Shown here piece by piece: positions 8,956 through 16,673 of a stretch of 41,101 bases of DNA. The DNA is from Planctomycetota bacterium (lineage in GTDB: Bacteria > Planctomycetota > Planctomycetia > Isosphaerales > Isosphaeraceae), in assembly GCA_028291545.1 (NCBI GenBank), contig JAQGHR010000136.1, positions 1-41,101 on the forward strand. Reading direction: 5' to 3'. The notes beneath the pieces are model-generated. The model was given only the letters and a program-made list of their open reading frames with translations. It ran no database searches and was not told the origin of the DNA. The translations under genes were made by a program, and so were the position numbers. Position 1 is the stretch's first letter. The number at the start of each line of letters is the position of its first letter.

Positions 8956-9035
8956 CCGAGTGTACTCCCGGGGTAGGCGGACGAGGCTGCGCCATCAACC
9001 GGCTCGCAGCTTCGCACACCGAACCGTCACCTCCT
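8927..9035 (-). promoter_or_regulatory. possible leader ORF with strong Shine-Dalgarno before the DUF1559 gene
   Basis: On the minus strand AGGAGGTGA (9035-9027) is a full match to the anti-16S sequence but lies about 72 bases before the DUF1559 ATG. Seven bases after it a GTG (9019) opens a 30-codon frame that ends in TGA at 8927, inside the beginning of the DUF1559 gene in another frame. Its product would begin VCEAASRLMAQPRPPTPG. This could be a leader peptide affecting translation of the prepilin gene, or a chance match. No promoter is identified, so it is unknown whether the region is transcribed. Confidence 0.2.
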
Positions 9036-9181
9036 AATCAAGTTCTCGTGAATGTTGATTGAAGGTAGATGAAGGCCCGCCGCGCGGAGTGGACTCATCC
9101 CGAGGCCCGGGTCTGGCCGATACCGGGAGAGGTATCTTTCGGGTCGCACGGATGACCCCGATCCTAAGGAACGGTGCCACG

Positions 9182-9982
9182 ATGGCCTCCACGCCGAACG
9201 AGCCGACGACCGGAAACGCGGGACCGGGACGCGAGGAACTTGATGCGCTGAGGCGTCAGGTGGTCGATCTCCAGCGCGTCAGCAGCCTCGGCGTTCTGGC
9301 GGGCTCGGTCTGCCACGAGCTGAACAACGCGCTGACGCCGATCTTGAATTACGCCAAGCTGGGGCTCCGCAACCCCGATCCCGAATTCCGCCGCCGGGCC
9401 TTCGAGAAGATCCTCGACGGCGCCCAGCGGGCCGCGGCGATCACCGGCGGCGTCCTCGGGCTGGCCCGGCCCCAATCCGACGTCCGCGCCCCGGCCGACC
9501 TCGTGCGGCTGGCCGAAGAAGTGATCATGCTCACCGGCAAGGATCTTCAAAAAGGCCGGGTCAAGGTCGAGTTCCGCGCCGAGGGCCGTCCGCACGCGCG
9601 GGTCAATCCGGCCCAGATCCAGCAGGTGCTGCTGAACCTCGTCATCAACGCTCGCCAGGCGATGCCCGAGGGCGGCTTGCTGAAATTGAGCGTGGGCGTG
9701 GACCCCGCCGGCCGGCTCGCGGAGATCCGGATTGCCGACTCGGGTAAGGGGATCGCCGCCGCGGATCTCCGCCGCATTTTCGAGCCGTTTTTCACCACCA
9801 AGATCGGGCCCGACTCCTCCGGCCAGGGCGGCACGGGCCTGGGTCTCTCCGTCTGCCGCGACATCGTCGAGAGCCACAAGGGCCGCCTCCGCGCCGAGAG
9901 CCGACCCGGTCAGGGCACCACCTTCACCCTGCGATTGCCCGCCTGCGCCTCGCCCCTGGAAAAAGAGAAGGGCGCGGCCTGA
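9182..9982 (+). CDS. soluble sensor-less histidine kinase (HisKA-HATPase)
   Basis: From the ATG at 9182 the protein has 266 residues. It has a dimerisation/phosphoacceptor helix with the H-box CHELNNALTPILNYAKLG, then an ATPase domain with N-box (LNLVINARQAM), G1 (IADSGKGIAAAD), F-box (FEPFFTTK) and G2 (GGTGLGLSVCRDI). All catalytic residues are present. There is no membrane segment, PAS or other recognised input domain; only about 45 residues precede the H-box. The lineage resembles NtrB/ZraS-type kinases. No response regulator gene is nearby, so the partner must be elsewhere. Starts at 9059 and 9152 are possible but add low-complexity sequence. It is divergent from DUF1559 and convergent with the 10148 gene. 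Confidence 0.9.
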   Translation: MASTPNEPTTGNAGPGREELDALRRQVVDLQRVSSLGVLAGSVCHELNNALTPILNYAKLGLRNPDPEFRRRAFEKILDGAQRAAAITGGVLGLARPQSDVRAPADLVRLAEEVIMLTGKDLQKGRVKVEFRAEGRPHARVNPAQIQQVLLNLVINARQAMPEGGLLKLSVGVDPAGRLAEIRIADSGKGIAAADLRRIFEPFFTTKIGPDSSGQGGTGLGLSVCRDIVESHKGRLRAESRPGQGTTFTLRLPACASPLEKEKGAA

Positions 9983-10005
9983 ACCGCCCTCCGGCCCCGT
10001 TCCCC

Positions 10006-10024
10006 GGGGAATAAAAATCCCCGC
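10006..10024 (+). terminator. short hairpin after the histidine kinase gene
   Basis: A 6-bp stem CGGGGA / TCCCCG with a 7-base A-rich loop lies 24 bases after the kinase stop. It has no following T-run, so it is a weak candidate. Its position between convergent genes is the main support. Confidence 0.25.
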
Positions 10025-10147
10025 AGAGGAATCAAAATCCCCTCCCCGGCAAATCTGGACGTCGATCCTGGGTCGAGACCTCGGCGGCCGAGACTATCAT
10101 CGCGATAGATGCGGATTTCAATCGCGCAATCGGCCGAATCGGCACCC

Positions 10148-10591
10148 TCATGCGTCGGTCTCTTCCAGGGTGCGTCGCATGGCCTGGATCAGCGCCTCGG
10201 AGTCGGTGGGCTCAACCTCGTCGTCAACCTCGGACCATTGCCCGAAGACGAGGATCGTCCGCCGTTTTGTGCGGAAGCTGCGGATCGCGCAGCCATTGAG
10301 GACGTCGAGGCTGATGAACTCCAGGTCGTGCCCGACGGCCTTGTGACCGTCGATCTCCTCGATCGCGGGCATGAGTTCCAGCTCGGGATATTCCTCCTTC
10401 ATCGCGCCGAGGGCCTCGTCCACCATCGTGGCCGGCGGCGGCCGATCGGCATCGACGGAGACCATCGCGAAGGCCAATCCGCTCGGGGATTGGACCGAGA
10501 TGGTCGTCCTGGTCCCTTCGTCCGCGACGTCGAGAACCCATTCCGGCGGGTACTCGAAACGGATGCCGTGGTCGTCGTAGATGCCGAACAT
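10148..10591 (-). CDS. small soluble protein of unknown function, 147 aa
   Basis: The protein begins MFGIYDDHGIRFEYPPEWVLDVADEG and continues TTISVQSPSGLAFAMVSVD. This opening resembles the PsbP/DcrB-type fold, in which a short strand and an EYPxxW motif start the domain, but there is no signal peptide, so it would act in the cytosol. Later segments include PELELMPAIEEIDGHKAVGHDLEF and RTILVFGQWSEVDDE. The C-terminus (ALIQAMRRTLEE) is helical, as in DcrB-like proteins. That relationship is inference from pattern only. A purine-rich GGGGAGGGG lies just upstream of the ATG. It is a single gene, convergent with the histidine kinase, with no clear functional neighbour. Confidence 0.7.
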   Translation of the reverse strand: MFGIYDDHGIRFEYPPEWVLDVADEGTRTTISVQSPSGLAFAMVSVDADRPPPATMVDEALGAMKEEYPELELMPAIEEIDGHKAVGHDLEFISLDVLNGCAIRSFRTKRRTILVFGQWSEVDDEVEPTDSEALIQAMRRTLEETDA

Positions 10592-10779
10592 TCCTGGCCC
10601 CTCCCCTCGGTCCCGGTTCTTATCATCCTAAGCATCCGCCACGAGGTCGTCCAACGGCACTTCGGGCGGGGGAACGTCGTGGAGGTCTGCGTCCCTGCCT
10701 TAACTGGCGGCGTGGATCGGGCGTGAGGTAAGATGAGATCTGCGGCGCCGGAATCGTCACCTCTACGCCCGAGGCATCC

Positions 10780-11049
10780 ATGAGCGTCTCGCTGGCTGAA
10801 GCGCTGGGGCAAGTGGATCTGGAGGCCGGGCAGGTCTATCGCTGTCACGTCCAGGGATATCTGGTCGAGCTTCGCGTGCTTGAGCCCGCCCCGGACCGAC
10901 CCGTGGCCGGGTTCGACGAATCGGACGTCATGCTTGATCCGTGGGTTAAGTTGCCTCGGCCCACGCCAGTCGTCCGACTGACCGCCCGGGCCGGTCGACT
11001 CCCCGAGCCGGATATCCCCGAGATCCCGACGGATGAGGATTGGCCATGA
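10780..11049 (+). CDS. 89-aa unknown, first gene of a coupled pair
   Basis: An acidic 89-residue protein: LAEALGQVDLEAGQVYRCHV, GYLVELRVLEPAP, FDESDVMLDPWVKLPRP and an acidic tail (PEPDIPEIPTDEDWP). No known domain is recognised. The Cys in YRCHV and the tail are the most notable features. The final bases overlap the next start as ATGA (11046-11049), so the pair is almost certainly translated together. From memory, similar coupled pairs occur in related planctomycetes, where the second protein carries a QTCDL motif; this could not be checked here. No function is proposed. The ATG at 10780 was chosen as the first in frame. Confidence 0.6.
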   Translation: MSVSLAEALGQVDLEAGQVYRCHVQGYLVELRVLEPAPDRPVAGFDESDVMLDPWVKLPRPTPVVRLTARAGRLPEPDIPEIPTDEDWP

Positions 11050-11537
11050 TCTATCGGCGACCGGGCGACGACGAGCCCCTTGACCAGGGAGATCTCCTGG
11101 ACGGCTGCTCGGTCTTGCAACTGGTGACGTAGGATCTTGACGAACCCGGCAACTCGGCACCTGAATGCGCCCCGGCTCGGATCCTGGTGCTCACGCAGAC
11201 GTGTGACCTCGCGAACCGCAGGGTGTCCTCGGTCACTGGGGCGGTGGTGCTCGACGCCCAGAACTTGGTGGATCGTGGCCTGCTCAAGCCGGCCGACGTC
11301 CGAGGCCCGATTCGCGCCGGGAGAGTTTACGGCTGGTACTTCCTGCCCGAGAACAGGCCGCTCGGACTCCCGGAGATGATCGTCGACTTCCGCCAGCTCC
11401 GCACCATCCGCCTTGATCTCCTCACCGACCTCGCAAGACGCTGTCGACGCCGAGCCCGGCTCCAATCACCCTATCGCGAGCATCTCGCCGATACCTTCAG
11501 CCGGATCGGCCTGCCTGAACCGTACGAGACCATGTGA
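11046..11537 (+). pseudogene. QTCDL-motif protein gene interrupted by an in-frame TAG
   Basis: The frame starts at the ATG overlapping the previous stop and reads MIYRRPGDDEPLDQGDLLDG then CSVLQLVT. It meets TAG at 11130-11132 and continues in the same frame with DLDEPGNSAPECAPARILVL, then TQTCDLANRRVSS, through to GLPEPYETM and TGA at 11537. The sequence before and after the TAG reads as one coherent protein of about 163 residues. Thus a single-base nonsense change, for example Tyr TAC/TAT to TAG, best explains it. There is no frameshift. The downstream part could restart at the internal ATG/GTG codons, but the N-terminal third would be lost. A sequencing error or readthrough is also possible. 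The function is unknown. Confidence 0.65.
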
Positions 11538-11658
11538 CCTCGCCATCGTGGGCGGACCTGCCCCGATACGCGACCCAGCCACGCGGACGTCAGGATCCGT
11601 TGGCCGACTCGACGGGCGGGGCGATCCCCTGCCCTCCGCGTGGTCCCCTCTTGTCACA

Positions 11659-11682
11659 TCCATGATGGACGCCCATCATGGA
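11659..11682. repeat. perfect 10-bp inverted repeat upstream of the ECF sigma gene
   Basis: TCCATGATGG and CCATCATGGA flank a 4-base loop (ACGC). This is a perfect stem about 90 bases before the sigma-factor ATG. It has no T-run, so it looks more like an operator or an RNA hairpin than a terminator. Confidence 0.5.
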
Positions 11683-11716
11683 AAGGCGGCACCAATCACG
11701 GGTGGGCGACGCCTAG

Positions 11717-11735
11717 ACCTTATGTCGGATAAGGT
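11717..11735. repeat. perfect 7-bp inverted repeat next to the ECF sigma gene
   Basis: ACCTTAT and ATAAGGT surround GTCGG, 37 bases before the sigma-factor ATG. It is AT-rich relative to its surroundings and falls where a promoter or the 5' leader is expected, so it could be a regulator site. Confidence 0.4.
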
Positions 11736-11771
11736 TGGGCGGCGAGACCCGGTCCCGGAGAGCAGACGCGC

Positions 11772-12401
11772 ATGGGCGTGGTGGGACCGATCGAGCTGAT
11801 GGCGCAGGCGCGAGCCGGGCAGGCGGAGGCGCTGGGCGAGCTGTGTTCGCTGTATCGCAACTACCTGCGGATGGTCGTGCGGACCGGCCTGGGGCCGAAG
11901 CTGAGGGAACGGGTCGAGCTGTCGGACGTGGTGCAGGAGGCGCTGGTCGAGGTCGTCAGGCAGTTCCCTCAGTTCACCGGCCAGAACGAGGCGGCGCTGG
12001 TGGGCTGGCTGCGGCGGCTCGTGGGCCAGAAGCTCGCCGATCTGGGCCGGTATCACAGCCGGGCCAAGCGTGCGGCCGGCGGCGCGGCGCTTCCGCTGGA
12101 TTCCCCCTGGAGCGAGAACGCCGGCGGCGGCGACTCGGCGGGCGGCGGCGGCAAGCTGCTGGACATGCTGTCCCTGAGCCAGACCAGCCCCAGCGAAGAT
12201 GCCAGCCGCCGCGAGCAGATCGTGCTTTTGGCCGACGCGCTCGACGGATTGCCCGATCAGGAGACCGAGGTGTTGTGGCTCTATCACGCCGACGGGCTCT
12301 CGTTCGAGGCCATCGGCGACCGCCTCGGGGTCAGCCGCAAGAGCGTGCGGGGCATCTGGGCGCGGGGCCTCACGCGGTTGAAAAGGCACATGTCCAAGTG
12401 A
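11772..12401 (+). CDS. ECF-type RNA polymerase sigma factor (planctomycete group)
   Basis: A 209-residue sigma-70-family factor. The sigma-2 region spans about residues 15-90 (LCSLYRNYLRMVVRTGLG, then LSDVVQEALVEVVRQFPQF and VGWLRRLVGQKLADLGRYH). A Gly/Ser-rich linker follows (GGGDSAGGGGKL). The sigma-4 helix-turn-helix (LDGLPDQETEVLWLYHADGL, FEAIGDRLGVSRKSV) lies at 155-200. Such factors recruit RNA polymerase to a small regulon. No anti-sigma gene is adjacent; instead a kinase-WD40 gene follows after 42 bp, an arrangement typical of planctomycetes, where a kinase is thought to take part in control. GGAG sits upstream of the ATG, and two hairpins lie in the promoter region. Confidence 0.92.
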   Translation: MGVVGPIELMAQARAGQAEALGELCSLYRNYLRMVVRTGLGPKLRERVELSDVVQEALVEVVRQFPQFTGQNEAALVGWLRRLVGQKLADLGRYHSRAKRAAGGAALPLDSPWSENAGGGDSAGGGGKLLDMLSLSQTSPSEDASRREQIVLLADALDGLPDQETEVLWLYHADGLSFEAIGDRLGVSRKSVRGIWARGLTRLKRHMSK

Positions 12402-12443
12402 TCGTTACAGACTCGACCGCCGTCCGCACCCGGAAGGCCTCCC

Positions 12444-15400
12444 ATGGTCCGTCGAATCGAGACCGAATCCGACTCCAACTCTGACGCCAACACCCAGGCC
12501 ACGCCCGAGCCCGGCGACCGCGACGAGCGGCTGGGTGAGGCGATCGAGGACTACCTGGCGCTGGCTGAATCGGGCACCGTGCCGGACCCCGAGGTCTTCG
12601 CGCGGGATTATCCGGACCTGAGCGAGGACCTGAAGGCCGCGCTGGATGGGCTGGCGATGGTCCAGGGCCTGGTGGGCGACTCGGGCCCCGGCCCGGGTAG
12701 TCGGCTGGAGGCGGGCCGGCGAGTGGCCGGCTACCGGATCGTGCGCGAGCTGGGCCGGGGCGGGATGGGGATCGTGTACGAGGCGGTCCACGTCGACCTC
12801 GATCGGCCGGTGGCGCTGAAGGTGCTGGGCATGCACGCCGCGCCCGATTCCACGGGGCGTCGCCGGTTCCTGAACGAGGCCAAGACGGCCGCGGGCCTGC
12901 ACCACACGCACATCGTGCCGGTGTTCGACGTCGGCCAGGTCGGCGGCCTGTGCTACTACGCGATGCAGAGGATCGAGGGATGCGGGCTGGACCGCGTGGT
13001 CAAGGCGCTCCGCAAGGGGCGATCGACGGCCGCCGGGTCGAGCCCGGGCAAGCCGAAACCGGAGGCCCTGGCGCTGGACCTGGACGGACTCGGGGCGTCG
13101 AGCATCGGCGACCTGACGCGAAGCTGGCTCTCCGGGGTCTCGTTCAAGAACCCCGGCGCCTCGCCGCGAGACGAGAGGCCCGACGAGGCGCCGCCGTTCG
13201 AGCCGCCGCGAGGCGCGGACTATTATCGCTGGGTCGCCCGCGCCGGCAGCCAGGCGGCCGATGCGCTGGCGCACGCCCATCGGCGGGGGGTGATCCACCG
13301 CGACGTGAAGCCCTCCAATCTGCTGGTCGACGCCCGGGGCACGGTCTGGGTGGCCGACTTCGGGCTGGCCCGCCGTCTGGCCGACCCGGCGATGACCCAG
13401 ACCGACAGCTTGCTGGGCACGCCGCGCTACATGAGCCCCGAGCAGAGCGACCTCGGCCCGGTCGACGGGCGGACCGACGTGTATAGCCTGGGCACGACCC
13501 TGTACGAGCTGGTCACGCTCCGCCCGCCGTTCGAGGGCAAGACGGCCGCCGAGCTCGTCGTGCAGATCCGCGACCGGGAGCCGATCCCGCCCCGGAAGCA
13601 TGACCCGAAGCTGCCGCGCGACCTGGAAACGATCATTTTGAAGGCGATGGCCAAGCGGCCGTCCGATCGGTACGCCGGCGCGGCGGAGCTGTCCGAGGAT
13701 CTGGACCGGTTCCTGGCCACCGAGCCGGTGAAGGCCCGCCGGATCGGACCCGCCGGCCGGGCCTGGCGATTCGTGCGGCGGCACCCCAGCCTCTCGGCCG
13801 TCTCCACGATCGCGGCGGTGGCGATCCTGACCACGGCGACGGTGGCGTACGTCCGCGTGGTCCAGGAGCGGAACAAGGCCATCACGGCGCAGAGCAACAC
13901 CGAGACGGCGCTGAACGGCGAGAAGGCCGCCCGGCACGAATTGAAGGCCCTGATGGTCAAGAGCCTGAAGCGCGAGGCAACCGACGTCCGGCAGCTGCGC
14001 GTGCCCGACGTGCGAAAGACGGGCCTGGCGCGGCTGCGGGAGGCCGTCGCCCTGCGGCCCGACGCCGACATGATGCCCCAACTCCGCGACGAGGCCGTGC
14101 AACTCCTGGCACTCCGCGACCTCGAGCCCAAGCCGCCGATCGACAGCAAAACGGCGCAACGCGTCGTCTTCGTCGGCTCGGCCGGCCGGCTGGCGACGCT
14201 CGCCGGCGACGGCTCGGAGCTGAGCCTCTGGGACGTCGCTCGCCGTGAGCGGACGGCCCGCCACGCGTTGTCCGACCCCCTGGCCGATGACTCGCCTCTG
14301 CTGCGATTCCGCAGGTTCCGACCGACCTTTCCCCTGTCCACCTCCGGCTCGACGGTGGCCGTCGCCCGACCCGGCGGCGATGGCGTCCGCCTCTTCGAGG
14401 TCGAGAACGGAACCTTCACCGATCTGGCGATCCCCGGCCGCAGGATCGCGAATCTGTTGCTGACCCCCGATGGCCGTCGGCTGGTGACGGTCGACGAGGC
14501 GCGCCAGGGGCAGCGCGGCCCTGGCAGTGGCGGCACGGGGGGCGGGGGCGGAGGCGGGAGCAGGCCCGCCGCGGAGACGTATCGCATCACGCTCTGGGAT
14601 CCCAAGCGCGACGGTGCCCCGATCGCAACCCTGAGCTTGCCCGAGATCAAGCTGGACGCCGTGACCCCGCCCCGGCCGGGGCCCGCCCCGCCGCCGCTGA
14701 TCGCCGGCTCGCCGGACGGCAAGACGATCGCGACGGCCGGATTCCTGGACTCCGAGATCACGCTCTGGAACGCCGAGGACGGGACGACGAAGGCCACGAT
14801 CCCCGCCGAGGGGATGGTCACGTCGCTGGCCCTGGGTGCCGACGGCACGCTCGCCGCCGCGTGCAGCGGCTCGATCTCGCGATGGGACGTCGGGACCCGC
14901 AAGCCGCTCCCCGGCCTGAGCGTGCATCAGCCGTGGATCAACGGCATTCGGTTCAGCCCCGACGGATCGACCCTGGCGGTGATCGGCGGTGGCAACGGCG
15001 TGGAGATCTGGGACCCGGAGGCCAACGCGCGGGTGGCCACCGTGCCCACCACGGGCCAGGTCAGCGACATGGCCTTCTCGCCCGACGGCCAGACGATCGC
15101 GGCGACGGTGGCCGGGGCGACCCGGATCTGGGCCGTGGTCGAGCCGATCGGCCGGTCCCGGCTGGCCGGTCCGGCCGAGACCAAGCCGGCGTCGCGCCTC
15201 CACGGCCTGGCGTTCGGGCCGACCGGGACGCTGGCCACCACGTTCTGGAACCAGGTCACCGCCTCGGCCCGCATGCAATGCCCCGAGGGCGGCGTCACGA
15301 CCCGCGATCACCTCCGCACCCTGAACGTCGGCTTCGATCCCGAGGGACGGCTGATCGTACCGCGCGGCGATGTGCTGGAACGCTATCGAAGCCCGCGTGA

Positions 15401-16289
15401 CCTCCAGCCCGAGCAGACGTTCCCCCTGCCCGTGGCGCCCGGCCTGGGGTTCCTCGGCGCGGCGAGGCCCGGCGACACGTCGAAAATCGGTGATTTCCCC
15501 AGCGTCCACGGCTGCGTGACCTCGGCCGACGGCCGCGTGCTGGGCCTGTTCCGCGGCGACCCGTTCCGAGGCGACCTGGTCCTGGTGCGATTCGGGGAGA
15601 CGGCCGACCCGCCGACGATGATCTCGATCCGCCCCCCCGGTCTCACGGACCAGCGGCCCGGCGACGGAGGCCGGGGCCGCAACCCGCGCAACGCCCCGAC
15701 GGGGCCACCCGGGCCGAGGCCGAACGGCCCCGGCGGTCCCGGCGGCGCCGGGCGGGGGGCCTTCGGCATACCGCAGACGTTCGCGCTCTCGCCGGCCGGC
15801 GACCGGCTTTACGCGGTGGCGTTCGAGCATCCGGAGCCCCGGATCTGGACCTTCGAGGGGAACCGCGCACGCGAGCTGCACTGGACGGTCGCGCACGGTA
15901 AGGTCACGAGGATCTCGCCCCGCCCCGACGGCCGGACGGTCGCCCTCGGGCATGTCAGCGGCGAGGTCTCGATCGTCGACGCCGAGGACGGGACACTCCT
16001 GGGGACGATCCCCGCGCCGGACGGGCCCGATGCCGTCTCGGCGCTGGCCTTCTCGCTCGATGGCGAGCTGGCCGTCGGGTTTCGCTCCGGCGAGATCCGC
16101 CTCTGGTCGGCCCGTCCCGTGGGCCGGCCCGTGCCCCTGGTGCGCCTGCCCGGCCATCAAGGCGCGGTGACGATCCTGGCCTACTCCCGCGACGGTCGCC
16201 GCCTCGCCGCCGGGGATGATTCCGGCGCCGACATCTGGGATCTGGACCAGGTCCGCACCCAGCTCGGGGCCATTGGCCTGGGCTGGTGA
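12444..16289 (+). CDS. serine/threonine protein kinase with membrane segment and WD40-type C-terminal half
   Basis: A 1281-residue PknB-type kinase. The kinase domain runs from about residue 95 (YRIVRELGRGGMGIVYEAV, PVALKVLG) through HRDVKPSNLLVD (near 285), DFGLARR (near 304) and MSPEQSD. The catalytic Lys, HRD Asp and DFG Asp are all present. Unusually, about 80 residues rich in Pro, Ala and Asp separate the hinge region (YYAMQRIEGCG) from the catalytic-loop lobe. A hydrophobic segment near 450-475 (VSTIAAVAILTTATVAYV) should cross the membrane. The remainder shows repeated WD40-like blades such as FSPDGQTIAATVAGATRIW and AYSRDGRRLAAGDDSGADIW. Gly-rich and Pro/Gly-rich inserts interrupt the propeller near residues 693-702 and 1065-1110. 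It is probably cotranscribed with the sigma factor upstream. Confidence 0.93.
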   Translation: MVRRIETESDSNSDANTQATPEPGDRDERLGEAIEDYLALAESGTVPDPEVFARDYPDLSEDLKAALDGLAMVQGLVGDSGPGPGSRLEAGRRVAGYRIVRELGRGGMGIVYEAVHVDLDRPVALKVLGMHAAPDSTGRRRFLNEAKTAAGLHHTHIVPVFDVGQVGGLCYYAMQRIEGCGLDRVVKALRKGRSTAAGSSPGKPKPEALALDLDGLGASSIGDLTRSWLSGVSFKNPGASPRDERPDEAPPFEPPRGADYYRWVARAGSQAADALAHAHRRGVIHRDVKPSNLLVDARGTVWVADFGLARRLADPAMTQTDSLLGTPRYMSPEQSDLGPVDGRTDVYSLGTTLYELVTLRPPFEGKTAAELVVQIRDREPIPPRKHDPKLPRDLETIILKAMAKRPSDRYAGAAELSEDLDRFLATEPVKARRIGPAGRAWRFVRRHPSLSAVSTIAAVAILTTATVAYVRVVQERNKAITAQSNTETALNGEKAARHELKALMVKSLKREATDVRQLRVPDVRKTGLARLREAVALRPDADMMPQLRDEAVQLLALRDLEPKPPIDSKTAQRVVFVGSAGRLATLAGDGSELSLWDVARRERTARHALSDPLADDSPLLRFRRFRPTFPLSTSGSTVAVARPGGDGVRLFEVENGTFTDLAIPGRRIANLLLTPDGRRLVTVDEARQGQRGPGSGGTGGGGGGGSRPAAETYRITLWDPKRDGAPIATLSLPEIKLDAVTPPRPGPAPPPLIAGSPDGKTIATAGFLDSEITLWNAEDGTTKATIPAEGMVTSLALGADGTLAAACSGSISRWDVGTRKPLPGLSVHQPWINGIRFSPDGSTLAVIGGGNGVEIWDPEANARVATVPTTGQVSDMAFSPDGQTIAATVAGATRIWAVVEPIGRSRLAGPAETKPASRLHGLAFGPTGTLATTFWNQVTASARMQCPEGGVTTRDHLRTLNVGFDPEGRLIVPRGDVLERYRSPRDLQPEQTFPLPVAPGLGFLGAARPGDTSKIGDFPSVHGCVTSADGRVLGLFRGDPFRGDLVLVRFGETADPPTMISIRPPGLTDQRPGDGGRGRNPRNAPTGPPGPRPNGPGGPGGAGRGAFGIPQTFALSPAGDRLYAVAFEHPEPRIWTFEGNRARELHWTVAHGKVTRISPRPDGRTVALGHVSGEVSIVDAEDGTLLGTIPAPDGPDAVSALAFSLDGELAVGFRSGEIRLWSARPVGRPVPLVRLPGHQGAVTILAYSRDGRRLAAGDDSGADIWDLDQVRTQLGAIGLGW

Positions 16290-16292
16290 GCC

Positions 16293-16333
16293 GGCCGGAT
16301 CGGGGGTATCCTGGCATCAAGGCCGATCCGGCC
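16293..16333. repeat. 11-bp inverted repeat after the kinase gene
   Basis: GGCCGGATCGG (16293-16303) and CCGATCCGGCC (16323-16333) are perfect complements around a 19-base loop. It lies between the kinase stop and the next ATG. It could attenuate or terminate transcription, although no T-run follows. Confidence 0.45.
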
Positions 16334-16349
16334 CGAAGGAGACGCCCGC

Positions 16350-16673
16350 ATGGCGACGGTTGACACCATCCCGGTCACGATCCACCCCGACGCCGCGGCG
16401 TTCCTTGAGGAGATCGGCCAGGGGCGCGAGCTGGAGATCATGCTGGAGCAGGCGAAGCGGACCATCCCCGCCCTGCGCTCGCTCGACGTGGTCCTCCACG
16501 ACTTCCCCGAGACCGGCCCGCCTAGCCTCACGATCGACGCCCATCGCGACCCGCTGCCCACGGGGTACGACTGGGCGGATCAGGAGTTCGCTCGGTGGCA
16601 GGTTCGCGAATTCCCGCCGGAGGTCTGCCAGAACTTCACCCTGATGTCGATCTACCACACTTATGAACGGTAG
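16350..16673 (+). CDS. 107-aa unknown, first gene of a HEPN-linked pair
   Basis: The protein reads MATVDTIPVTIHPDAAAFLE, IGQGRELEIMLEQAKRTIPA and LRSLDVVLHDFPETGPPSL, ending QNFTLMSIYHTYER. AAGGAG lies 8 bases upstream of the ATG, supporting this start. It has no membrane segment, and the nucleotidyltransferase residues (GSxxRG, DxD) expected of a MNT antitoxin are absent, although a HEPN-like gene follows with an 11-base overlap. The two genes must be translated together. A toxin-antitoxin-like or regulatory pair is possible but unproven; the protein itself matches no family I know. Confidence 0.65.
   Translation: MATVDTIPVTIHPDAAAFLEEIGQGRELEIMLEQAKRTIPALRSLDVVLHDFPETGPPSLTIDAHRDPLPTGYDWADQEFARWQVREFPPEVCQNFTLMSIYHTYER

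Noticed and set aside
10628..10700. Short minus-strand coherent stretch ending DVPPPEVPLDDLVADA
   Set aside because: It is only about 23 codons between two stop codons with no start; it could be a gene relic but cannot be distinguished from chance.
12405..16160. Open frame of 1251 codons opposite the kinase-WD40 gene
   Set aside because: Low-complexity Arg/Gly/Ala/His composition and no motifs; the plus strand has all kinase motifs.
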